From DATJPR01 sp035506295 (GTDB taxonomy: Bacteria; Bacteroidota; Ignavibacteria; UBA10030; UBA6906): a DNA stretch of 8,655 bases. The notes beneath the pieces are model-generated. The model was not told where the DNA came from. It was given only the letters and a program-made list of their open reading frames with translations, and did not search any database. Location of the stretch: NCBI GenBank assembly GCA_035506295.1, contig DATJPR010000091.1:1-8655 (forward strand), read 5' to 3'. The position numbers and the translations under genes were made by a program. Every line of letters starts with the position of its first letter. The stretch's first letter is position 1. Of the stretch, positions 1 to 5,439 are shown piece by piece.

Positions 1-399
1 AGAACGGCGCTCTTCACTGCTCCGAAGGTGTGGGAAGGTGTTTCCCAGACAGAAAACGGCATCGAATGATTCGTTCATCGACGTCGGAAGGTTCTGCATC
101 GGCGCCACCAGCCCCGTCACGGAAAGCCCGAGCTCGGCGGCGTTTCGTGTTAAACGGTCAATCATTGCCGGGGCGATGTCGATCCCCGTCATGTTCACTC
201 CCAGACGCGCCAGCAGGAGCGCGTGTGCCCCGGAACCGGTGCCCGCATCCAGGGCGTCGGAGATCTTGTTGGAGTGCACGAGAATATCGAAGGTCTTTTC
301 ATCGCGTACGATGCGCTCGCGCGTCCCGGTCATGTCATCGTAGAACGGCGCGATTGCATTGTAGAAGTCGGCAACGTCGGTCGGAGGTGTCGGTGTCAT
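1..399 (-). CDS. Class I SAM-dependent methyltransferase, C-terminus cut by window edge
   Basis: The 133 visible N-terminal residues have the layout of a small class I methyltransferase that moves a methyl group from S-adenosylmethionine to an unidentified acceptor in the cytoplasm. Residues 11-24 (DFYNAIAPFYDDMT) are the aromatic N-terminal stretch typical of the family. Motif I, the SAM-binding glycine loop, is LDAGTGSG at residues 50-57, followed by the acidic end of strand beta-2 in GIDIAPAMI (Asp74). The motif IV region is FDAVFCLGNTFPHL near residues 112-125, resembling glycine/sarcosine-type and UbiE-like enzymes. The reading frame is still open at base 1, so the substrate-binding part is not visible. 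The start codon lies 33 bp after the stop of the polyferredoxin gene with no terminator between them, so co-transcription is likely. No strong ribosome binding site is seen; translation may be coupled. The family call is firm, the substrate unknown. Confidence 0.85.
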   Translation of the reverse strand, partial: MTPTPPTDVADFYNAIAPFYDDMTGTRERIVRDEKTFDILVHSNKISDALDAGTGSGAHALLLARLGVNMTGIDIAPAMIDRLTRNAAELGLSVTGLVAPMQNLPTSMNESFDAVFCLGNTFPHLRSSEERRS

Positions 400-432
400 G
401 TGGTCACGTGAACGAAGGCGTGCTCATTCCGG

Positions 433-1647
433 TTAGTCGTTGGGCCCATAGGCGGGTACCTGACCGTGGAAATGCTGGTACATCGGCCCGTCCACGGTCT
501 TGAAACGACGGAGGTATTCCGATCGGTCGATGCTGTTCTGCCATTGCCCTGCGATCATTGCCATCCCGGTCACTGCAACAAAAATTCCGACCAAAAGAGT
601 CCCCAGCACCCATGCCGGTATTCGCCGGCCCTTCCTGCTTGCCCGGACTTCGAGAGTATCTTTCACGGGACATACTTGAACGCACGCCATGCAGCTCATG
701 CACTCGTCGCTCCAGACTCTCCCGGCCTTGTGGACGGCGATATTCGCGGGGCATGCCTTCGTGCACAGCATGCAGTCAACGCAGGTGGACTTTGTCCGTG
801 TGATCTTCAGGGGACTGATCCAGCTGACGAGGCCGAGGAGCGCGCCGTACGGACAAAGGAAGCGGCACCAGAAGTTCTTGATCACGATCGAAAGGACGAT
901 CAGACCGGCGAGGACATAGAGCGCCACACGGGAGATGTCGGCAAAGAACTCATACATCTTCACGTCGGCCATTTTGTTGTATGGACTGTAGATGAAGGCG
1001 CCGAGGGCTTCTGTATTCATGCGGATGATCGAGTACGCGAAGAAGCCGAACAAGAGATACTTTAGCGAGCGAAGAGGGAGATCGACCCACCGCGGGAGGG
1101 TGAGATTCTTCTTGAAGATTTTCTGTCCCAGCATCCACAGTGATTCGCTCAGCGTCCCGATCGGACAGAGCCAGCTGCAAAACGCCTTCTTGACCACGAG
1201 ACTGACGAGAACGATGGCGAGAAGGATGAAAAGGCCGGATGGATGGATGGTATTGATGACCCCCGTCTGTATCCAATAGGCGAGGCTTATCAAGGAGCTG
1301 ATCGGCAGGAAGCCTTCGACGCCAGGCGGGCGTTCATAGAACGGTGCTGCCCCGCCGGACATTCCCCACCGGGCGAACAGGGTGAACTCCACGCCGATCC
1401 AGAGACAGAGCGCGGCAAACGCAAATTGCACGGTCGAGCGGAGAAACTGTGAGTCCTCTCGAAGCCTCAAGAGAATCCGACGGAACCAGGACTGTTCGTT
1501 GCGATACCGTGGCTTCGGTTTTCGCAGCTCCGGTGGAATCTTCTTCACGGGAATCCGGGGTGGCTTCACCTCGAGCCGTCGCTCAGGGCGCTCCTCGACG
1601 TCAGCGCTGGCCATGTTCCCTCGCCTGATCTCCTCAAGAACTCTCAT
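433..1647 (-). CDS. Membrane-bound polyferredoxin (NapH/CcoG/NosR-type 4Fe-4S protein)
   Basis: This 404-residue inner-membrane iron-sulfur protein has about five hydrophobic segments (roughly residues 72-92, 138-156, 195-210, 240-258 and 345-368). Two membrane-proximal CxxxCP motifs, CSWLCP (Cys157, Cys161) and CRFLCP (Cys261, Cys265), are the hallmark of the NapH/CcoG/NosR/PceC group. Two classical 4Fe-4S motifs follow: C289-x2-C292-x2-C295-x3-C299-P and C316-x2-C319-x2-C322-x3-C326-P. The family passes electrons between the quinone pool and periplasmic or cytoplasmic reductases; the partner here is not encoded nearby. A basic N-terminus precedes the first membrane segment, and a short tail follows the last. 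The ATG at 1647 has AAAGGA 9 nt upstream. An in-frame ATG at 1614, preceded by GAGGG, is an alternative, and a TTG at 1671 is possible but less likely. A dyad shared with the Rrf2 gene lies 26 bp upstream, so Rrf2 control is inferred. Confidence 0.88.
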   Translation of the reverse strand: MRVLEEIRRGNMASADVEERPERRLEVKPPRIPVKKIPPELRKPKPRYRNEQSWFRRILLRLREDSQFLRSTVQFAFAALCLWIGVEFTLFARWGMSGGAAPFYERPPGVEGFLPISSLISLAYWIQTGVINTIHPSGLFILLAIVLVSLVVKKAFCSWLCPIGTLSESLWMLGQKIFKKNLTLPRWVDLPLRSLKYLLFGFFAYSIIRMNTEALGAFIYSPYNKMADVKMYEFFADISRVALYVLAGLIVLSIVIKNFWCRFLCPYGALLGLVSWISPLKITRTKSTCVDCMLCTKACPANIAVHKAGRVWSDECMSCMACVQVCPVKDTLEVRASRKGRRIPAWVLGTLLVGIFVAVTGMAMIAGQWQNSIDRSEYLRRFKTVDGPMYQHFHGQVPAYGPND

Positions 1648-1673
1648 CGCTCCGCATCCTTTCAAAGCCAATC

Positions 1674-1688
1674 ATAAATCAGACTTAT
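1674..1688 (-). promoter_or_regulatory. Putative Rrf2 operator upstream of the polyferredoxin gene
   Basis: The plus-strand sequence ATAAATCAGACTTAT is a 15-bp dyad: arms ATAA-n-TC and GA-n-TTAT around a central A, with only the symmetric position 5/11 unpaired. It begins 26 bp upstream of the polyferredoxin ATG. The same dyad occurs upstream of the Rrf2 gene at 2164-2178 with one base difference, and the similarity extends 4 bp further (TTATTACT against TTATTAGT). Two copies, one before each gene of a regulator/target pair, strongly suggest an operator. Assignment to Rrf2 is inferred from position. Confidence 0.65.
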
Positions 1689-1717
1689 TACTCCGTTTTC
1701 ACTCCATAAAAAAAACG

Positions 1718-2155
1718 CTACCTGATGTTTCTGAATGCCGGCTTCAGCGTCGCCGAAGCCAGCTTGGCGATATTTTCCGTTGACAGCATCCTGTGGATGT
1801 TGTCCCGCATGACGCCCCACGAACCATGCACAGCACACGGGTGCGTCCCGGAGCATTCGGGAAATCCGAGGACACACGAGTGGAGGAATTCCGATCCATC
1901 AACGGCCTCCACGACCTGGAGCAAGGTGATTTCTTCCGGCCTTCGCTTCAGCGCAAACCCTCCCTGGGGACCCTTCAGGGATTTCAAGATCCCCTTGCGC
2001 GACAAATCCTGCATAATCTTTCCAAGGAAATGGTAGGGAATGTCCAGGGCTTTCGTAAGCTCCTTGATGTTGGTCATCTCCCCGCGCGGTTTCAAAGCGA
2101 GGTAGAGGACCGACTGAAGAGCGTATTCACAATGGCGGCTAAAGATCAGGCTCAT
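1718..2155 (-). CDS. Rrf2-family transcriptional regulator with candidate Fe-S cysteines
   Basis: This is a 145-residue cytoplasmic DNA-binding protein of the Rrf2 family (relatives IscR, NsrR, RsrR), at the usual family length. The N-terminal winged helix-turn-helix shows SRHCEYALQSVLYLALKP, then the recognition region IPYHFLGKIMQDLSRKGILKS and the wing LKGPQGGFALKR. The C-terminal part has CVLGFPECSGTHPC followed by AVHGSW, three cysteines spaced C-x6-C-x5-C; in relatives the equivalent cysteines hold a 2Fe-2S or 4Fe-4S cluster that senses Fe-S status, nitric oxide or redox state. The ligand sensed here cannot be read from sequence. No Shine-Dalgarno is visible upstream of the ATG, but the start fits the family's N-terminus. 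The gene has its own promoter and a dyad overlapping the transcript start, so negative autoregulation is likely. The polyferredoxin gene begins 70 bp downstream with a second copy of the dyad. Confidence 0.92.
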   Translation of the reverse strand: MSLIFSRHCEYALQSVLYLALKPRGEMTNIKELTKALDIPYHFLGKIMQDLSRKGILKSLKGPQGGFALKRRPEEITLLQVVEAVDGSEFLHSCVLGFPECSGTHPCAVHGSWGVMRDNIHRMLSTENIAKLASATLKPAFRNIR

Positions 2156-2163
2156 GGGGACGG

Positions 2164-2178
2164 ATAAATCAGAGTTAT
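2164..2178 (-). promoter_or_regulatory. Putative Rrf2 auto-operator
   Basis: ATAAATCAGAGTTAT on the plus strand is the second copy of the 15-bp dyad at 1674-1688, differing only at position 11, one of the two non-pairing positions. It lies 8 bp upstream of the Rrf2 start codon and directly downstream of the predicted -10 element, where a bound protein would block transcription. Extended over 19 bp the two copies share 17 positions (C/G swaps at two). Confidence 0.68.
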
Positions 2179-2179
2179 T

Positions 2180-2196
2180 AGTCTTAAATTAAGACT
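2180..2196. repeat. Perfect 17-bp palindrome over the Rrf2 promoter -10
   Basis: AGTCTTAAATTAAGACT consists of two perfect 8-bp arms around one central base. It covers the predicted -10 hexamer of the Rrf2 promoter and abuts the ATAAnTCAGAnTTAT dyad. It has no copy before the polyferredoxin gene, so it is probably a binding site for a second regulator or an extra site for the autoregulator. It has no T-run and a 1-base centre, so it is not a terminator. Confidence 0.55.
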
Positions 2197-2214
2197 CAGG
2201 GAGATGATTGTCAA
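2186..2214 (-). promoter_or_regulatory. Sigma-70-type promoter of the Rrf2 gene
   Basis: Reading the minus strand, a perfect TTGACA (2214-2209) is followed by a 17-bp spacer and TAATTT (2191-2186). The -10 matches TATAAT at only 3 of 6 positions, but the consensus -35, ideal spacing and operator-like elements immediately downstream support the call. Transcription would start near 2179, leaving a leader of about 25 nt. Confidence 0.55.
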
Positions 2215-2222
2215 GAGCAGCC

Positions 2223-2260
2223 AAAAAAAAAGGCGGTCGCCTGCAACCGCCTTCTTTTTT
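2223..2260 (-). terminator. Rho-independent terminator after the T9SS cargo gene
   Basis: Arms AAGGCGGT (2230-2237) and ACCGCCTT (2246-2253) form an 8-bp GC-rich stem with an 8-nt loop. On the minus strand the stem runs into nine T residues (2231-2223), a strong terminator about 20 bp past the T9SS gene's stop. A T-run of six (2255-2260) on the plus-strand side would let the hairpin also work in the other direction. Confidence 0.9.
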
Positions 2261-2281
2261 ACCGAATGGTAACGTGCCCGG

Positions 2282-3541
2282 CTATTTGATCAGCAACATC
2301 GAGTGCGATTCTACGCGATTCCCCGCCGTCAACCGGTAGATATACATGCCGCTGGGAACATTCGCGCCATCGAATTTCACTTCATAGCTTCCGGGTCCCT
2401 CTTTGTCGTTCACCAGCACAGCCACCTCCCGCCCCACAATATCATAGACAGCAAGGCGCACCAGACCGCTCCCGGGCACCTGATACCTGATCATGGTACT
2501 CGGATTGAACGGGTTCGGGAAATTCTGTTGCAGCCCGAAGGTGAGCGGCGCGGTTGCTGTCACGCCCGTCGCCACAGACACCGGCTCAAAATAGTGCACA
2601 GTGTTGTCAAGATCGATTTGTTTCAACCGGTAGATGAAAGAACCGTGCGCGGTGTTGTCGACATATTCGTAGCTGTGCGCGGCCAACGTTGTGCCGTTCC
2701 CTTTCACAAAGCCGAGTGTGGACCAGACAGGGGTCGCCCCCGCAGGGCTGCGTTCAATATTGAAGCCGTAGTTGTTGATCTCGCTGACGGTCTTCCAATC
2801 GAGCGTGACCGTCGAAGCGCCGGTCGCGATCGCAGTGAACGACGCGATTTGGATGGGGAGAGTCGTATAGTCGGTCGTGAAGTTGTCGATGTACGCAAAC
2901 CGATCCTGTACCTGGCAGAAGTATGGGTAGATGGCCGGAGCACTTCCGAGAGAGGCGTTGCCAACGTTTTGCTGAGATTCCGACACAATGGTCTCCCCCA
3001 CGTTGCCGGCAGCATCGGAATTGGCGATCGTATAGGAGATGTCGAACAGTCCGTCGCCGACGACTTGTGCAGTGAAGGTAATGAAATACCACTGGTCCGC
3101 GAGAAGGAGATCGCTTTCGTAGTCGAGATCGAGTGGGATTCCGAGGTTGTAGAACGCTCCCCCGCCTGCGTGAGTCAACATACCGAGGTTATCGTTGGGC
3201 TGAGCCATGAAGTCAACCGTTGGCGAGAGGGCTGCGGTGAACCCGAGGCCGCCGTAACCGCTGTTATCAACGTTGTAGAAGTAAGCGCTCACCGTATACA
3301 CCTTTCCAACAACGGCGGCGGGGAGACCAATATTGTAAACATAGATGTCCGTCTGGTTCAGTCCGGTGCTTACCGCACCAGAATTGCTGAGCCCTCCGGA
3401 GTTGGAATTCGTATAGAGGTTGTTTACTCCCCCGAAAAACGTCGAGAGGTCCGACGAAGAGTTGAAATTGATTGTCGTCTGGCTGTAAAGCGCAGGGTGA
3501 GCCATGACCAGAAAAATCAGAACCACGGTAGCCTTTTTCAT
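2282..3541 (-). CDS. Secreted protein with type IX secretion (Por) C-terminal sorting domain
   Basis: This is a 419-residue exported protein. Residues 1-20 form a Sec signal peptide (MKKATVVLIFLVMAHPALYS) with likely cleavage before Gln21. Residues about 21-225 form an unrecognised beta-rich domain with many Asn/Ser/Gly/Tyr residues, possibly a lectin or carbohydrate-binding jelly-roll fold; no catalytic motif is evident. Residues about 228-325 (LPIQIASFTA, TVTLDWKTVSEINNYGFNIERS, YRLKQIDLDN) are the fibronectin-III-like module that often precedes T9SS tails. Residues 336-419 are a type A sorting domain: QNFPNPFNPSTMIRYQVP, VRLAVYDIVGREVAVLV, SGMYIYRLTAGN and a final Lys. Family knowledge says this tail is cut off after passage through the outer membrane, with surface attachment or release of the cargo. 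The ATG at 3541 is chosen because the signal peptide starts there and AGGGAG lies about 9 nt upstream. The gene appears monocistronic, with terminators on both sides. Confidence 0.92.
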   Translation of the reverse strand: MKKATVVLIFLVMAHPALYSQTTINFNSSSDLSTFFGGVNNLYTNSNSGGLSNSGAVSTGLNQTDIYVYNIGLPAAVVGKVYTVSAYFYNVDNSGYGGLGFTAALSPTVDFMAQPNDNLGMLTHAGGGAFYNLGIPLDLDYESDLLLADQWYFITFTAQVVGDGLFDISYTIANSDAAGNVGETIVSESQQNVGNASLGSAPAIYPYFCQVQDRFAYIDNFTTDYTTLPIQIASFTAIATGASTVTLDWKTVSEINNYGFNIERSPAGATPVWSTLGFVKGNGTTLAAHSYEYVDNTAHGSFIYRLKQIDLDNTVHYFEPVSVATGVTATAPLTFGLQQNFPNPFNPSTMIRYQVPGSGLVRLAVYDIVGREVAVLVNDKEGPGSYEVKFDGANVPSGMYIYRLTAGNRVESHSMLLIK

Positions 3542-3877
3542 AAAATGATGCTCCCTTCCCTTTTTGGAAGAAGTACGCACATGGGTGATCGATGGCCAAG
3601 GACCCGCGTCCACGCCACCACGAACCAAACGGCCGACTGGAGAACTACTGGAAGGATGCCGGGGCAGAGAGGAAGAGACAACTATCGTGCCGCTGGATCT
3701 CACAGAAAAAAAGGGGATTCGGGACGGCCGTTACCCATCCCCGAACCGCGGATGCCCGGCGAGTTGCCGAATTGGAAGGTAGAATTGAAGAAAGGATCAG
3801 TGGGGCCCCAAGTTCGACTCATGCCCATGTCCAGGAGGGGAAACTGCACCGCCTCCGGATCGAGATCCGGCGTTTCG
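3542..3877. other. Non-coding stretch between T9SS cargo gene and upstream operon
   Basis: These 336 bp hold the terminator of the kinase operon (3706-3742) and, between it and 3541, the leader of the T9SS cargo gene with its AGGGAG ribosome binding site. I could not identify a convincing -35/-10 pair. A 61-codon minus-strand frame (3700-3885) crosses the terminator and is not taken as a gene. The part from 3743 to 3877 shows nothing I can recognise. Confidence 0.5.
3706..3742 (-). terminator. Rho-independent terminator of the kinase/CZB operon
   Basis: On the minus strand, GGGGATGGG (3742-3734) is followed by a 10-nt loop, CCC, a 2-nt bulge (GA), ATCCCC (3718-3713) and seven T residues (3712-3706). 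This makes a 9-bp stem with one small bulge directly joined to a T-run. It lies about 135 bp past the last gene of the minus-strand operon and marks its end. Confidence 0.78.
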
Positions 3878-4276
3878 TCAGACAACGCGCATATTTCTCG
3901 ACAGCGATAACCCCCTGGACGTCAAATCACGGAGTTCCGTGAACAGGTCTTCGTCGATCGTTCTGAAATTGAAACATGATTTCCCCTGCATGCGCTTCTT
4001 CAACACCGGGGACAATCCTTGCTGCAGATCAGGGGCAAAGTAAATCGGCATGAAATGAAAACTCACGTACGAACTGGAAATTTTAACCCAGGCGATGGGG
4101 AACGACTTCTTGAACCTCGGGCTCGACCTGACCTGCAAGCAATAGAAGTCCGGCCCGTCGCCCGATACGATGAACCTGGAAGAGTGCTCCCGGAGGATCT
4201 CGCGCAGGCGCTCGAATACACCGCGGAATTCAGGGGGCGTCGACGAGATTTTCAATCGCGGATGGTATTTTGCCAT
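3878..4276 (-). CDS. Small conserved protein of unknown function
   Basis: This 132-residue protein has no signal peptide or membrane segment, so it is probably cytoplasmic. It matches a recurring uncharacterised family from memory: an N-terminal helix (PPEFRGVFERLREIL), a central beta-rich part (DFYCLQVRS, AWVKISSSYVSFHFMPIY) and a strongly conserved C-terminal stretch LSPVLKKRMQGKSCFNF at about residues 88-104, followed by a helix (EDLFTELRDLTSRGL). The LKKRMQGKSCFNF segment recalls small DUF1801-like proteins, but I assign no function. The ATG at 4276 lies inside the end of the CZB gene (25-bp overlap) and lacks a clear ribosome binding site. A TTG at 4255 overlaps the CZB stop as TTGA and is an alternative start that would remove 7 residues outside the conserved core. 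Overlap with the CZB gene implies translational coupling. It is the last gene of the operon. Confidence 0.75.
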   Translation of the reverse strand: MAKYHPRLKISSTPPEFRGVFERLREILREHSSRFIVSGDGPDFYCLQVRSSPRFKKSFPIAWVKISSSYVSFHFMPIYFAPDLQQGLSPVLKKRMQGKSCFNFRTIDEDLFTELRDLTSRGLSLSRNMRVV

Positions 4277-4623
4277 GCGCCGAGGGCAAGCACCAGCTTG
4301 CCCGTCGCCTGCACATACGCGCCGCCGTGCTCGAGCATTTCCAGCGCTTCGCTTTTCTTCCCGGTAAGTGCAAGCGTGAGAATATCTGCAGCAACTTTGT
4401 GAAAATTGGCGTGCAGGGCTTTCACTTTCTGAAATTCTACACTCAACGTATCTGGAGGGGACAAACTGTACAGCCATTGACCAAACTGACAGGCATTATC
4501 CTTCGTGACAACACCCGGAGTGAATTCTGACTTTCCCGTGGCTATGGCGTCCTGGAGGCGCTTCTTCCACTGAGCATGGGCGGAGAGTGCGGCGGCGATA
4601 GCTTCTTTGGTGATCAAGGGCAT
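4252..4623 (-). CDS. Free-standing CZB (chemoreceptor zinc-binding) domain protein
   Basis: The protein is 123 residues and consists of little more than one CZB domain, a four-helix bundle that binds zinc through three histidines and one cysteine. The expected pattern is present: HAQWK (His16), CQFGQWLYS (Cys45), HANFHKVA (His71, His75) and the closing helix GAYVQATGKLVLALGAW. In characterised proteins (chemoreceptor TlpD, diguanylate cyclase DgcZ) CZB domains sense zinc, or oxidants such as hypochlorous acid through the cysteine; here there is no receptor or enzyme domain, so any output must act through a partner. It lies 57 bp after the response regulator gene and overlaps the next gene, so it belongs to the kinase operon. 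The start is uncertain: AGGAGG directly abuts the ATG at 4623, too close to serve it, while a TTG at 4617 stands 6 nt after AGGAGG. A TTG start would remove two residues. Confidence 0.88.
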   Translation of the reverse strand: MPLITKEAIAAALSAHAQWKKRLQDAIATGKSEFTPGVVTKDNACQFGQWLYSLSPPDTLSVEFQKVKALHANFHKVAADILTLALTGKKSEALEMLEHGGAYVQATGKLVLALGAWQNTIRD

Positions 4624-4629
4624 CCTCCT
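4624..4629 (-). promoter_or_regulatory. Strong ribosome binding site that questions the CZB start
   Basis: The minus strand reads AGGAGG immediately followed by ATGCCCTTG. Zero spacing to the ATG (4623) is unfavourable, whereas the TTG at 4617 sits at the ideal 6-nt distance. The true start may therefore be the TTG. Confidence 0.55.
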
Positions 4630-4680
4630 GTGTCTGGAAATTGACGGTCGTCCGGCTGTTTTCCAACACAGGCGTCACGC

Positions 4681-5439
4681 CTATCGTTCCGCGAGGGCGC
4701 TTCTTGCTCCGCCCCCGCTCTCCATGAGCTTGTACCCCTTGCCGTGAACATTCTGGATTTCGATCGAGCGGTCCGAGCGAAGATACCGTCGCAATCGCGA
4801 GATGAACACGTCCATGCTCCGCCCATTGAAAAACGTGTCGCTTCCCCAGATCGCCTTCAGGGCGACATCGCGCTCCAGAACGCGATTCTTGTGCAGGCAG
4901 AGCAACCTCAGAAGATCGGCTTCCCGACCCGTAAGCTTTCGCTCCTTGCTCCCCGATCGGAGGACCCTCTTGCCATGATCCAGGACAAAGGCCCCGAGGC
5001 CGAAGAGCGTGGTAGTGGTCTCATGGTCGGAGCCGGCGTCCGGATCGGACCTGCGCAGGACTGCACGGACACGCAGCATCAACTCTTCCATGCTGAAGGG
5101 CTTGGTCACATAGTCGTCACAGCCGATGCGAAAGCCTTCTATCCTGTCTTCCTTCAGCGACTTCGCCGTCAGGAAAATGATCGGTGTTGCATCGTGTCCC
5201 TCCCTGAGCGTCCGCGCGAATGTGAACCCGTCCATCGCCGGCATCATCACATCGACAAGGCAAAGTACATGTTTCCCCGGCAGGTAGCGGCGCAGGCCCT
5301 CCACGCCGTTGCTGCACAATGTCACGCCGAATCCTTCGAGCTGGAGATGTTCCTGCAAGATGAATCCGAGATTGACATCGTCCTCGAGCAGAAGGACTTC
5401 GCGGGTGGGCGCGGCCGGTTTCGTGCGCTTTCCCGTCAC
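4681..5439 (-). CDS. OmpR/PhoB-family response regulator
   Basis: This is a 252-residue cytoplasmic transcription factor that receives phosphate from the adjacent kinase. The receiver domain (about residues 14-130) has the acidic pair Asp20/Asp21, phospho-acceptor Asp63 in LVDVMMPAMDG, switch Thr91 in IIFLTA and Lys113 in VTKPFS. The C-terminal winged helix (about residues 145-240) shows FVLDHGKRVLR, KLTGREADLLRLL, the recognition-helix region SMDVFISRLRRYL and the hairpin VHGKGYKLME. The start codon is GTG at 5439 and overlaps the kinase stop as GTGA, a typical coupled start. Proteins of this type bind tandem direct repeats about 10-11 bp apart; such repeats occur at 7182-7217 upstream of the kinase gene, so autoregulation and control of the divergent genes are likely. 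All catalytic residues are intact. Confidence 0.95.
   Translation of the reverse strand: MTGKRTKPAAPTREVLLLEDDVNLGFILQEHLQLEGFGVTLCSNGVEGLRRYLPGKHVLCLVDVMMPAMDGFTFARTLREGHDATPIIFLTAKSLKEDRIEGFRIGCDDYVTKPFSMEELMLRVRAVLRRSDPDAGSDHETTTTLFGLGAFVLDHGKRVLRSGSKERKLTGREADLLRLLCLHKNRVLERDVALKAIWGSDTFFNGRSMDVFISRLRRYLRSDRSIEIQNVHGKGYKLMESGGGARSALAER

Noticed and set aside
1235..1250. GGAT tandem repeats
   Set aside because: Only three to four units inside the polyferredoxin coding region, in a normal reading frame; no sign of phase variation.
1704..1755. Possible terminator after the Rrf2 gene (CTGAA/TTCAG arms and a run of eight T on the minus strand)
   Set aside because: The short arms lie 15 nt from the T-run and partly inside the coding end; the outer ACGCT/AGCGT pairing encloses a long loop. 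Too weak to call, though partial attenuation between the two genes is possible.
3700..3885. 61-codon minus-strand open frame after the unknown-function gene
   Set aside because: It runs across the strong hairpin/T-run terminator at 3706-3742, has low-complexity Gly/Pro/Ser content and resembles no known protein; most likely a chance frame.
2303..3910. 535-codon plus-strand open frame opposite the T9SS cargo gene
   Set aside because: The minus strand encodes a clear signal peptide, Fn3-like module and sorting domain; the plus-strand product is Arg/His/Glu/Val-rich with no recognisable domain, a typical antisense shadow in GC-rich DNA.
4634..4671. Inverted repeat TGGAAA/TTTCCA between the response regulator and CZB genes
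   Set aside because: Short AT-rich arms with a long loop and no T-run; not a convincing terminator or operator.
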